The notes under the pieces were generated by a model that was given only the letters and a program-made list of their open reading frames with translations, was not told the origin of the DNA and ran no database searches. The position numbers and the translations under genes were made by a program. Shown here in pieces: positions 1 through 6,527 of a DNA stretch of 11,119 nt (within the stretch, counting starts at the first letter, position 1; the number at the start of each line of letters is the position of its first letter). This DNA is from Christensenella sp. UBA7707 (GTDB taxonomy: Bacteria > Bacillota > Clostridia > Christensenellales > CAG-138). Where the stretch lies: NCBI GenBank assembly GCA_002482435.1, contig DLFZ01000031.1, positions 695 to 11,813 of the forward strand, read 5' to 3'.

Positions 1-1043
1 GAGCAGCGCTGTGAGATGGTGCCGTAAACCTTTGCAAGATCCGGGCGTTTCGCGCCGAGCGACTGCCCCACAAGGCACGTTGCCGCAACCCCAAAACCGT
101 CGCTTACCGCAAAGGAAATGTTGATCATGTTCATGCAAATTTGGTGCGTGGCAAATTGCACGGTGCCAAGCCGCGCCACCATCGACGCGTAGGTAAAAAA
201 GCCGAAACGCATAAAAGCCTGCTCCACGAGGGCGGAGGAGGCGACCTTGTAAATGCTCTTTAGCGTGTTTTTTTCAAAGTGCCAGGTGCCGGATGCCCCG
301 CCTACAATGGAAAGCCCGCCGTGCGAACGAGGCGATACCACCGAGTAAAGCGCGAGAAGGAAAATCACAAACGTGGAAAACGCCGTGGAAACCGCGGAAC
401 CGATCAGTCCGAGCCGTGGGAAAAACCAAACGCCGTTGATGAGAAGATAGTTGAGAACAAGGTTGATGATGTTGGCGGCAACGTTTGATGTCATGGGCAC
501 CTTGGTGTTGCCAAAACCCCTCTGCGCGGCGTTGATGGTCATGCCGAGGCAGCCGAAAAACTGGCCGACCATCACGATGCGAAAATACGTTACGCTGTCG
601 GCGATGTAGTCGCTCTGTGCGCCCGCCAGCGATAAAAGCTCGTTGGCAAACAGAAGCGAGCCTGTAAGCACCAGTACCGAAAGAAGCAAAGAGACCATGA
701 GCGCCTGCTTGAGCGAGCGGCAGCAGCCTTTGATGTCACCCTCGCCCTTTCGCCGCGCCACAATTGCGGTGACGCCGATGTTGAGCGAGAGCAGGAACAT
801 CAGCATCAAAAATTTCGGCTGCGTGGTAACGCCAACGGCGGAAATGGCGCGGTCACCCAATATGCCCACCATCAGCGTGTCCACAAACGTGAGCATCACA
901 TTGAGCAGCGATTCCACCATCGCCGGCCACGCCATGCCCATACACCGCCCGTAACCCTCACGAATGCCAACAAGCCCTCCCTGTATTTGGGAGGGCTCGA
1001 TGAAGCATTGTGGGTCGAACAGTTTTTTAAGGGTTTTTCGCAT
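1..1043 (-). CDS. MATE-family multidrug/cation exporter, N-terminal 347 residues (3' end outside window)
   Basis: This is a membrane antiporter of the MATE family, which uses Na+ or H+ gradients to expel cationic compounds. I translated it by hand, because the reading frame stays open to the left edge. It contains typical MATE stretches: MAWPAMVESLLNV followed by FVDTLMVG (residues 37-60), LNIGVTAIVARRKGEGD (87-103), GFGNTKVP and NLVLNYLLING (177-204), GLIGSAVST (212-220), and FATHQICMN with DGFGVAATCLVGQSLGAKRP (298-333). About eight hydrophobic segments are present. MATE proteins are usually about 450 residues, so roughly 100 are missing. The ATG at 1043 shares one base with the potD stop (TGATG), and the nearest Shine-Dalgarno match (GCAGG) is weak, so translation is probably coupled to potD. 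The N-terminus before the first helix is long (about 36 residues), and Met35 or Met37 are alternative starts. The natural substrate cannot be told from sequence; operon position makes polyamines or a related cation worth testing. Confidence 0.93.
   Translation of the reverse strand, partial: MRKTLKKLFDPQCFIEPSQIQGGLVGIREGYGRCMGMAWPAMVESLLNVMLTFVDTLMVGILGDRAISAVGVTTQPKFLMLMFLLSLNIGVTAIVARRKGEGDIKGCCRSLKQALMVSLLLSVLVLTGSLLFANELLSLAGAQSDYIADSVTYFRIVMVGQFFGCLGMTINAAQRGFGNTKVPMTSNVAANIINLVLNYLLINGVWFFPRLGLIGSAVSTAFSTFVIFLLALYSVVSPRSHGGLSIVGGASGTWHFEKNTLKSIYKVASSALVEQAFMRFGFFTYASMVARLGTVQFATHQICMNMINISFAVSDGFGVAATCLVGQSLGAKRPDLAKVYGTISQRC
973..997 (-). other. Perfect 9-bp hairpin inside the first codons of the MATE gene
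   Basis: AGCCCTCCC (973-981) and GGGAGGGCT (989-997) are perfect inverted complements separated by 7 bases. The RNA hairpin would lie across codons 16-24 of the MATE gene, starting 46 bases after its first base. In the transcribed direction it is followed by TTGTTGG, which is too short and mixed for a convincing intrinsic terminator. It could still attenuate transcription or hinder ribosomes between potD and the MATE gene, or mark the end of an ancestral pot operon. Function is inferred only. Confidence 0.5.
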
Positions 1044-2092
1044 CAGCCTGCTTTGATTCTGTTCCAAGAGGCATTGTAGACGTTGATAAAGTCGCCAAGG
1101 TCATGGTACAGCTCGCACTTGTCAAGAATTTCCTGCGGAGGATTGTACGTGGGGTTATTTTTGTAGCTGTCGTCGAGCATCTCAAACGCGGCAGCATTTG
1201 GCGTGGAGTAGCCGATGTACTCGGTGTTGGCCTTCGCCACCTCCGCGTCGCACAGGAAGTTGATGAATGCCTCGGCTTCCGCGGTATGCTTGGAGGTTTT
1301 GGGAATGACGATGTTGTCAAACCAAAGGTTGCTGCCCGTTTCCGGTACGGCATAGGCGAGGTCGCCGTTGCCCTCAACGGGGTCGGAGCACCACATGGCG
1401 TCGCCCGAATAAACGACCGCCAAAGCTCCGCCGCCGTTGATCATGGTGTCCTTGATGGAGTCGCCAAGATAGGCGAGCACCAAGGGCTTCTGCTCAATGA
1501 GGGCGGCTTCCGCGTCGAGAATCTGCTGTTCGTCGCGGGTGTTGATGGAGTACCCAAGCTTCATCAGCGCTACACCGATGGTGTCGCGGATGCTGTCGTA
1601 CATGAGAATTTGCCCGCTATACTTCGCGTCCCAAAGAATGTCCCAGCTTTTGACGGGTTCGGTAACCATGGTGGTGTTATAGAGAATGCCCACCGTGCCC
1701 CACATATAGGGTACGGAGTATTTGTTGCCGGGATCGAAGGCGAGGTTCAAAAACCTCTCGTCGATGTTTGCGATGTTGGGGATGTTTTCTTTGTTTAACT
1801 CGTGCAGCATATCATCGGCAATCAGCTTTTCGATGATATAGTCCGACGGGAAGCATACATCATAAATGCTGTCGGTCGCGGTGAGCTTTACGAGCATTTC
1901 TTCATTGTTTGCCATGGGCGTATAATTCACCTTAATGCCGGTTTCCTCGGTGAACTGTTCGAGAAGGCTTTCGTCGATGTAATCGCCCCAGTTGAGCACA
2001 TTGATGGTAACGGTGCCTTCCTGCGCCGCGCCGCAACCCGCGAGGGGAGCGATGGCGAGGACGAGGGCAACAAGGAATGCGAGTTTTTTCAT
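1043..2092 (-). CDS. potD: Polyamine ABC transporter substrate-binding lipoprotein (PotD-like)
   Basis: Extracellular receptor of the polyamine importer, 349 residues, the usual PotD length. Residues 1-20 form a lipoprotein signal (MKK, hydrophobic core, lipobox LAGC with Cys20), so the mature protein should be lipid-anchored outside the membrane. PotD family landmarks follow: NVLNWGDYIDESLLEQFTEE (31-50), the FDPGNKYSVPYMWGT region (119-133), LWFDNIVIP (256-264) and IGYSTPNAAA (293-302). Compared with E. coli PotD recalled from memory, ligand positions Trp34, Tyr37, Tyr85, Trp255, Asp257 and Tyr293 are kept (here W35, Y38, Y85, W257, D259, Y295). Asp168, Glu171, Trp229 and Gln327 appear as S167, D170, Y228 and Y329. 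The frame is open further upstream to 2413, but the ATG at 2092 is chosen because AAGGAGGA (2101-2108) lies 8 bases before it and the signal peptide begins there. The gene lies 20 bases after potC. Specificity among spermidine, putrescine or a related amine is uncertain. Confidence 0.94.
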   Translation of the reverse strand: MKKLAFLVALVLAIAPLAGCGAAQEGTVTINVLNWGDYIDESLLEQFTEETGIKVNYTPMANNEEMLVKLTATDSIYDVCFPSDYIIEKLIADDMLHELNKENIPNIANIDERFLNLAFDPGNKYSVPYMWGTVGILYNTTMVTEPVKSWDILWDAKYSGQILMYDSIRDTIGVALMKLGYSINTRDEQQILDAEAALIEQKPLVLAYLGDSIKDTMINGGGALAVVYSGDAMWCSDPVEGNGDLAYAVPETGSNLWFDNIVIPKTSKHTAEAEAFINFLCDAEVAKANTEYIGYSTPNAAAFEMLDDSYKNNPTYNPPQEILDKCELYHDLGDFINVYNASWNRIKAG

Positions 2093-2112
2093 GGGCAGGT
2101 TCCTCCTTCTTT

Positions 2113-2925
2113 TTACCGTGCGGTAAGTTTTTTGTTCTGTATGGATGCTGCGCGTTCCTCGCGAATGGACTTGAGGTTGACGATCAGCAGAAGCGTTACC
2201 ACCGCTACGAACATCAGCGTGCTCAAGGCATTGATCTTGGGGCTGATGCCGCGCCGTGCGATGGAGTAAATGTAAATGGAAAGGTTCTGAATGCCGTCGG
2301 TGGCGAACCAGCTCACCACGAAATCGTCGAGGCTCATCGTAAACGCGAGGATGAAGCCCGAAACGATGCCCGGCATGATGTCGGGGATCACGACCTTGCG
2401 AAGCGCCATCCACGGCGTGCAGCCAAGGTCCATAGCCGCCTCATAAAGCGAGTTGGAGCTTTGCCTGAGCTTTGGCAGCACCGAAAAGATCACGTACGGG
2501 ATGTTGAAGGTGATGTGCGCTATGAGCATGCGCGTGTATCCACCCGTAAGCCCGATGAACGCGAACAGCATCATAAAGCTGATGCCCGTTACAAGGTCGG
2601 GGTTCACAACGGGGACCTGCGAAATGTTCTCCACCACAGCGCGGGGTGCTTTTTTCATGGAATGAAGGCCGATGGCCGCGAAGGTGCCGATCACCGTCGC
2701 TACGGTGGCCGAAATGATTGCGACCGAGAGCGTTACCCAAAGCGCGTTCATGAGCGTTGCGTCGGAGAGAAGCGCCTCGTACCAGCGCAGCGAAAAGCCC
2801 TTCCAATTGCCCATGGTTTTGGAATCGTTGAAGGAAAACACCATCAGCACCGCAATGGGGGCGTAAAGGAAAAGGAGCATCAAGGCAAGATAGGTGCCTT
2901 TAAAAAACGACTTGAGTTTTTTCAC
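2113..2925 (-). CDS. potC: Polyamine ABC transporter permease (PotC-like)
   Basis: Second membrane subunit of the importer, 270 residues, forming the translocation channel together with PotB. It is a binding-protein-dependent transport permease with about six hydrophobic segments: roughly 10-31, 61-87, 107-127, 132-150, 186-205 and 233-252. The cytoplasmic EAA loop that docks to the ATPase is clear at residues 162-186 (EAAMDLGCTP, then VVIPDIMPGI). The segment TMSLDDFVVSWF (196-207) is typical of PotC. The start is GTG at 2925, overlapping the potB stop by 4 bases (GTGA). AAGGGAG (2935-2941) lies 9 bases upstream, inside the end of potB. The two permeases are therefore probably made in equal amounts by translational coupling. 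Nothing in the protein looks truncated. Confidence 0.95.
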   Translation of the reverse strand: MKKLKSFFKGTYLALMLLFLYAPIAVLMVFSFNDSKTMGNWKGFSLRWYEALLSDATLMNALWVTLSVAIISATVATVIGTFAAIGLHSMKKAPRAVVENISQVPVVNPDLVTGISFMMLFAFIGLTGGYTRMLIAHITFNIPYVIFSVLPKLRQSSNSLYEAAMDLGCTPWMALRKVVIPDIMPGIVSGFILAFTMSLDDFVVSWFATDGIQNLSIYIYSIARRGISPKINALSTLMFVAVVTLLLIVNLKSIREERAASIQNKKLTAR

Positions 2926-3749
2926 CAGAGCTTGCTCCCTTCCTCGCCTGCCTCTCGTTCGGCACGGCGCATAATGACCATGGAAATAACGACCAGCACC
3001 AAAAGGATGAACGAGAGCGCACTGCCCGCGTTCCAGCCGTTCACGCCGAGCGTGATGAACTGGTTCTCTATCAAATCGCCGTAAAGCATGTACTTGCCGC
3101 CGCCAAGAAGCCTTGAGATGGCAAACGTGGTGATGGCGGGGATGAATACCATTGTGATGCCCGAGATCACGCCCGGCATGGAAAGCGGCAGTACCACCTT
3201 GAAAAACGTGGTTGCGCCGTTTGCGCCCAGATCCTGCGCGGCTTCAATGTGCGACTTGTCGAGCTTGATGAGCACTGTATAGATCGGCAAAATCATAAAC
3301 GGCAAAAAGTTATAAACCGTGCCGAGCATGACAGCACCTTCTGTATAAAGAAGATGAAGCGGTTCAAGTCCGAAGGCCTTCAGCCAGCTGTTGAGGATGC
3401 CGCTCGAATCAAGGATTACCTGCCAAGCATACGTGCGAAGCAAAAAGTTCATCCACATCGGCACGATAAAAAGCACCGATACAAGCGATGCCGTACTCTT
3501 TTTCATTTTGGAAAGAAGGTACGCGATGGGGTACCCGAGCGCGATGCAAATCGCAGTCGCTTCAAGCGCCACAATCACCGAACGCAAAAGAACCGGCATG
3601 TAGGTTTCGCTCGAAAGCGCGTCGCGTATGTTTGCAAAGGTAAGCGCGCCGCCTGAGGAAAACGCGTAGTACACGATGAGCAGCATCGGCGAAAGGATGA
3701 AAATGACCATCCATACGATGTACGGATAGGAAAATACGCTGCGCTTCAT
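2922..3749 (-). CDS. potB: Polyamine ABC transporter permease (PotB-like)
   Basis: First membrane subunit of the importer, 275 residues. It has an N-terminal hydrophobic segment (about 9-30), further segments near 55-80, 88-108, 137-162, 193-213 and 244-261, and the cytoplasmic EAA motif at 169-192 (EAAQDLGANG, then VVLPLSMPG). This motif couples the permease to the ATPase. The stretch PMWMNFLLRTYAWQ (97-110) is a recognisable PotB-family feature. The ATG at 3749 is preceded by GGGAGG (3758-3763) 8 bases away, in the 17-base gap after the potA stop. The final codons overlap the potC start by 4 bases. It pairs with PotC and, through the EAA loop, with PotA. Confidence 0.95.
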   Translation of the reverse strand: MKRSVFSYPYIVWMVIFILSPMLLIVYYAFSSGGALTFANIRDALSSETYMPVLLRSVIVALEATAICIALGYPIAYLLSKMKKSTASLVSVLFIVPMWMNFLLRTYAWQVILDSSGILNSWLKAFGLEPLHLLYTEGAVMLGTVYNFLPFMILPIYTVLIKLDKSHIEAAQDLGANGATTFFKVVLPLSMPGVISGITMVFIPAITTFAISRLLGGGKYMLYGDLIENQFITLGVNGWNAGSALSFILLVLVVISMVIMRRAEREAGEEGSKLW

Positions 3750-3766
3750 TTCCTGCGCCTCCCTGC

Positions 3767-4885
3767 TCAGATTTCTTCTTCGGGCTCCGTTTCCTCTTCG
3801 GGGTCGATGTCCTCATCCTCCACACTAAGCTCCATTGCGTCGGGTGTGACGGACTTGTTCATGATGTGGATGGCGTCGGGCAGAATGATGAGCCCAACGT
3901 TTTGCCCCACCGGCACATAGTCTGTGGAATGGACGGTCCATGTAAAATCGGCGCACTCCACGCGGAATTCATAGTGAACGCCCATGAAAAGGACACTTCG
4001 CACCACACCCGTTAGCTTCGCTGCCTCAGGTGCAACGATGTCGATGTCCTCGGGGCGCACAACAACGTCCACCGGCTGGTTTTTGGGGAATCCCTTGTCC
4101 ACGCACTCGTACACGTTGCCGTAGAAGCGCACCTTATAGTCTTCCAGCATTTCGCCCGGCACGATGTTGCTCTCGCCGATGAATTTCGCCACAAATATGT
4201 TTTTGGGCTCGTTGTAAATGTCTGTCGGCGTGCCGATCTGCTGAATAACGCCCTCGTTCATTACAACGATGGTATCGCTCATCGTGAGCGCCTCTTCCTG
4301 ATCGTGCGTTACATAAATAAAGGTAATACCCAGGCGCTGCTGCATGCGCTTCAATTCAAGTTGCATGCCTTTGCGAAGCTTTAAATCAAGCGCGCCCAAA
4401 GGCTCGTCAAGAAGCAATACTTGGGGGCGGTTCACAAGCGCCCTGGCGATGGCGACGCGCTGCTGCTGACCGCCCGATAGCTGCTCGATCCAGCGCTTGC
4501 CGTAACCCTTAAGGTTTACAAGCTCGAGCATTTCATTGACGCGCGTTTCAATTTCCGTCTTGGGTAGCTTTTGAATTTTGAGGCCGAACGCGATGTTGTC
4601 AAACACGTTGAGGTGCGGAAACAGCGCGTACTTTTGGAACACCGTGTTTACACGGCGCTTATAGGGGGGAATGGACACAAGGTCCTTCTCCTCCATATAT
4701 ACCTGTCCCTCAGTGGGCATTACAAACCCCGCGATGATGCGAAGCATCGTCGTTTTTCCGCAGCCCGAAGGGCCCAGAAGCGTCAGAAATTCGCCGTCGC
4801 GGATGTAGAGGTTGATGTTTCTTAAGGCATCCTCACCATCATAGGATTTACGGATGTTCACAAGTTCAATCAAGTGCTTGCTCAC
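3767..4885 (-). CDS. potA: Polyamine ABC transporter ATP-binding protein (PotA-like) with acidic C-terminal tail
   Basis: Cytoplasmic ATPase that powers polyamine uptake, 372 residues, close to E. coli PotA in size. All ABC motifs are intact: Walker [10 protein letters not shown] (38-46), Q-loop Gln84, signature LSGGQQQR (136-143), Walker B VLLLDEP (156-162), D-loop GALD (164-167) and switch His194 (VTHDQEEA). A regulatory TOBE-like domain follows at about 235-345 ([10 protein letters not shown], 274-283). The last 18 residues (355-372) contain 12 Asp/Glu, an acidic extension beyond the usual end of the TOBE domain. The start is GTG at 4885, with GGAGG at 4892-4896, 6 bases upstream. It lies 34 bases after the regulator gene and 17 bases before potB, with no terminator between, so one transcript is likely. 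Confidence 0.96.
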   Translation of the reverse strand: MSKHLIELVNIRKSYDGEDALRNINLYIRDGEFLTLLGPSGCGKTTMLRIIAGFVMPTEGQVYMEEKDLVSIPPYKRRVNTVFQKYALFPHLNVFDNIAFGLKIQKLPKTEIETRVNEMLELVNLKGYGKRWIEQLSGGQQQRVAIARALVNRPQVLLLDEPLGALDLKLRKGMQLELKRMQQRLGITFIYVTHDQEEALTMSDTIVVMNEGVIQQIGTPTDIYNEPKNIFVAKFIGESNIVPGEMLEDYKVRFYGNVYECVDKGFPKNQPVDVVVRPEDIDIVAPEAAKLTGVVRSVLFMGVHYEFRVECADFTWTVHSTDYVPVGQNVGLIILPDAIHIMNKSVTPDAMELSVEDEDIDPEEETEPEEEI

Positions 4886-4919
4886 GGTTGGCCTCCGAAG
4901 CGCTCAAGACGAGCGAGTA

Positions 4920-5459
4920 TTAAAAGCTCGGCGGGGTGGATACCCAAAGAAGCTTCGCTTCCGTTTTGCCGGTGTTTTTCACATAGTGTACGCTCAAGGG
5001 TTTAAAGCAAAAGCTTTCACCCTTTTTTACGCGGAATTTCCTTTCGCCCACCACGAGTGTGATCCCGCCCGAAAGCACATAGCCGAATTCCTCGCCCTCG
5101 TGCGGATCGTCTTCCGGCGTGCGGCCGCCGTTTTCAAGCGTAACGAGAATGGGTTCAAGCGCATTTTTTTGCGCGTTTGGGATGAGCCAACGGATGGAAT
5201 GACCGGTTTCCGCATCCTCTTTTACGAAAACATCCTCCGCGCAGAAAACGACTTTTTCCTCTGCTCTTTCCGAGAAAAACTCCGCAAGATCTGTGCCGAG
5301 CGCCTCAAGAATGTCCATCAGCGTGGCGATGGAGGGGGAGGTCAAATCGCGTTCGAGCTGCGAAATAAAGCCTTTTGAAAGCTCTGTGCGCGCTGCGAGC
5401 TCCTCCTGTGTAAGGTTGAGCTTGATGCGGTACCGCTTGATCTTGCTGCCGATTTCCAC
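4920..5459 (-). CDS. XRE-family transcriptional regulator with C-terminal cupin domain (PuuR-like architecture)
   Basis: DNA-binding regulator of 179 residues, first gene of the operon. Residues 6-61 form a Cro/C1-type helix-turn-helix (NLTQEELAARTELSKGFISQ, then LERDLTSPSIATLMDILEAL). Residues about 100-175 form a small cupin barrel (HEGEEFGYVLSGGITLVVG at 120-138, with a second histidine at His158), which in this family senses a small molecule. The domain order and length match PuuR, the E. coli putrescine regulator, and regulators commonly found next to potABCD in Firmicutes. The start is GTG at 5459 with AAGGAGG at 5469-5475, 9 bases away. Its position suggests it senses polyamine or a related ligand and controls its own operon, probably through the TAAAC/GTTTA palindromes near the promoter. 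Whether it represses or activates cannot be seen. Confidence 0.93.
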   Translation of the reverse strand: MEIGSKIKRYRIKLNLTQEELAARTELSKGFISQLERDLTSPSIATLMDILEALGTDLAEFFSERAEEKVVFCAEDVFVKEDAETGHSIRWLIPNAQKNALEPILVTLENGGRTPEDDPHEGEEFGYVLSGGITLVVGERKFRVKKGESFCFKPLSVHYVKNTGKTEAKLLWVSTPPSF

Positions 5460-5492
5460 CGTTTGGGCCTCCTTTCCGCGTACATGGGAAAA

Positions 5493-5507
5493 TAAACTTC
5501 CTGTTTA
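5493..5507. promoter_or_regulatory. Palindrome TAAAC-N5-GTTTA, promoter-proximal candidate operator
   Basis: TAAAC (5493-5497) and GTTTA (5503-5507) are perfect inverted half-sites around 5 bases, at about +17 to +31 of the predicted pot transcript. An identical half-site pair with the same spacing lies upstream of the promoter at 5580-5594. A third half-site (TAAACA, 5515-5520) forms an overlapping TGTTTA-N7-TAAACA repeat. The duplicated symmetry suggests binding of a dimeric regulator, most simply the XRE-cupin protein encoded next. Binding is inferred. Confidence 0.5.
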
Positions 5508-5529
5508 CAACGCCTAAACAAACGAGATT

Positions 5530-5558
5530 ATTAAAACACTGTTTTCACCAAATGTCAA
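5530..5558 (-). promoter_or_regulatory. Sigma-A-type promoter of the regulator-potABCD-MATE operon
   Basis: On the minus strand the -35 box is TTGACA (5553-5558, perfect consensus). A 17-base spacer follows, then the -10 box TTTAAT (5530-5535, 5 of 6 matches). The predicted start is near 5523, giving a leader of about 64 bases before the GTG at 5459. No other promoter of this quality is seen before the later genes of the operon. Confidence 0.82.
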
Positions 5559-5579
5559 TGTGTTTTTGTTAGGTAACGG

Positions 5580-5594
5580 TAAACATTTGGTTTA
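5580..5594. promoter_or_regulatory. Palindrome TAAAC-N5-GTTTA, upstream candidate operator
   Basis: TAAAC (5580-5584) and GTTTA (5590-5594) repeat the half-sites and 5-base spacing found at 5493-5507. The site is about 57-71 bases upstream of the predicted pot start and between the two divergent promoters, so one regulator bound here could affect both directions. The centres of the two palindromes are 87 bases apart. Confidence 0.5.
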
Positions 5595-5634
5595 GCAATG
5601 CGCGTCGTGCAAAAACGCGGCTCTTTTGGAGCTA

Positions 5635-5648
5635 AGCGTGGCCACGCT
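5635..5648. repeat. Perfect 14-base palindrome in the divergent region
   Basis: AGCGTGGCCACGCT reads the same on both strands. It ends 4 bases before the -35 box of the rightward promoter (5653). It has no T-run on either side, so it is not a terminator. It may be a protein-binding site for the exporter promoter, but chance in a GC-rich stretch cannot be excluded. Confidence 0.4.
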
Positions 5649-5652
5649 CTGT

Positions 5653-5681
5653 TTGACGCGCGTAGTGCCTAGGGGTATAGT
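5653..5681 (+). promoter_or_regulatory. Sigma-A-type promoter of the ABC exporter operon
   Basis: TTGACG (5653-5658, 5 of 6) and TATAGT (5676-5681, 5 of 6) are separated by the optimal 17 bases. Transcription should begin near 5688, leaving an untranslated leader of about 129 bases before the ATG at 5817. The palindrome CCGTaaACGG (5684-5693) lies over the predicted start point. Confidence 0.72.
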
Positions 5682-5755
5682 GTCCGTAAACGGTCGTTCT
5701 GCATCGGTTTTTGTGTGCGTGCCATAATTTGCTTTTGGGGAAAACGCGCATATGT

Positions 5756-5781
5756 GGAGCTTGCGAAATTCGCTCCGCTCC
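5756..5781 (+). other. Imperfect hairpin in the ABC exporter leader
   Basis: GGAGC (5756-5760) pairs with GCTCC (5777-5781), and GCGA (5763-5766) pairs with TCGC (5770-5773), forming an interrupted stem-loop in the long leader 35 bases before the start codon. No T-run follows and no known riboswitch class is recognised. It may affect translation of the ATPase gene or simply be local structure. Confidence 0.35.
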
Positions 5782-5816
5782 TATGGCGGAATGAGCTTGA
5801 AAGAAGGTGTTTGGGC

Positions 5817-6527
5817 ATGTTGGAATTCAAAGGGGTTTCCAAATCGTATCCGGGCAAAAAGCTCGCGGTCAACAACCTAAATCTCAAGGTGAACGCGGGC
5901 GATATTTACGGCTTTATCGGCCACAACGGCGCGGGAAAAACCACAGCCATCCGCTGCGCGGTGGGCGTGTTGGGCTTTGAAGCGGGCGACATTTTCGTAA
6001 ACGGCGTTTCCGTTAAGGAAGATCCTGTCGCCTGCAAACGAATGATCGCTTTTATTCCCGACAACCCGGATATTTACGATCATCTCACGGGGTATCAGTA
6101 CGTTAACTTTATTGCCGACGTTTTCGGCGTACCGCAACAGGAGCGCCAAGAGCGCCTGTCGCGCTACGCAAAGGCGTTTGAAATGGAAAACGACCTTTAC
6201 GGCCTGATCGCCGGTTATTCGCACGGCATGAAGCAGAAAACCTCGATCATCGCCGCACTCGTGCACGCGCCTACGCTTTTGGTGCTTGACGAACCGTTTG
6301 TAGGGCTTGATCCCGTTGCGGCGCACACGCTTAAAACCATCATGCGGGAGCTTACACAAAGCGGCGGCGCGATTTTCTTTTCCACGCATGTGCTCGACGT
6401 GGCAGAAAAGCTTTGCAACCGCATCGCCATCATCAAAAACGGCACGCTCATTGCGGACGGGGAAACCGACGCAGTCAAGGGCAACGCGTCACTTGAGGAC
6501 GTGTTTTTGGAGTTGATTGAAAAGTGA
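5817..6527 (+). CDS. ABC transporter ATP-binding protein (exporter type)
   Basis: Cytoplasmic ATPase of 236 residues, full length for a single-domain exporter ATPase. It shows Walker A GHNGAGKTT (35-43), a Q-loop-region sequence FIPDNPDIYDHLTG (79-92) where Asp stands in place of the usual Gln/Glu, signature SHGMKQK (135-141), Walker B LLVLDEP (154-160), D-loop GLD (163-165) and switch His191 (STHVLD). The SHGMKQK signature is typical of the YhaQ/CcmA-like exporter group rather than of importers. The frame is open back to 5715, but the ATG at 5817 is chosen because AAGAAGGTG (5801-5809) lies 7 bases before it and the homologous domain begins there (MLEFKGVSKSYPGK). The gene overlaps the permease gene by 4 bases, so the two form one transporter. 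The substrate is unknown. Confidence 0.93.
   Translation: MLEFKGVSKSYPGKKLAVNNLNLKVNAGDIYGFIGHNGAGKTTAIRCAVGVLGFEAGDIFVNGVSVKEDPVACKRMIAFIPDNPDIYDHLTGYQYVNFIADVFGVPQQERQERLSRYAKAFEMENDLYGLIAGYSHGMKQKTSIIAALVHAPTLLVLDEPFVGLDPVAAHTLKTIMRELTQSGGAIFFSTHVLDVAEKLCNRIAIIKNGTLIADGETDAVKGNASLEDVFLELIEK

Larger units (their letters stand above)
5460..5816. other. Divergent intergenic region between the pot operon and the ABC exporter operon
   Basis: No protein-coding gene is credible here. It holds two back-to-back sigma-A-like promoters (5530-5558 leftward, 5653-5681 rightward) with 94 bases between their -35 boxes. It also holds two TAAAC-N5-GTTTA palindromes (5493-5507, 5580-5594), a GTTA-gg-TAAC repeat (5568-5577), a CGCGT/ACGCG inverted repeat (5601-5605 with 5615-5619), and a perfect 14-base palindrome AGCGTGGCCACGCT (5635-5648). 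A further palindrome, CCGTaaACGG (5684-5693), straddles the predicted rightward start site, and a leader hairpin lies at 5756-5781. The 5495-5600 part is clearly AT-richer than the flanking genes. Confidence 0.75.

Noticed and set aside
1103..1798. 231-residue plus-strand open frame inside potD
   Set aside because: It is antisense to potD codons and has no recognisable domain or start signal.
2093..2413. Extended start of potD at 2413
   Set aside because: The extra 107 residues overlap potC and would bury the lipoprotein signal peptide; a perfect Shine-Dalgarno site precedes the ATG at 2092.
2077..3084. 335-residue plus-strand open frame opposite potC and potD
   Set aside because: It lies antisense to two clearly homologous genes, has a composition rich in His/Arg/Lys with no domain pattern, and has no matching ribosome-binding site. 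It is a shadow caused by GC-rich codons.
5635..5648. Palindrome considered as an intrinsic terminator for either operon
   Set aside because: No T-run follows on either strand, and it lies upstream of both promoters rather than after a gene.
5715..5816. Extended start of the exporter ATPase at 5715
   Set aside because: The extra 34 residues precede the normal start of the ABC domain and have no ribosome-binding site, whereas AAGAAGGTG sits correctly before 5817.
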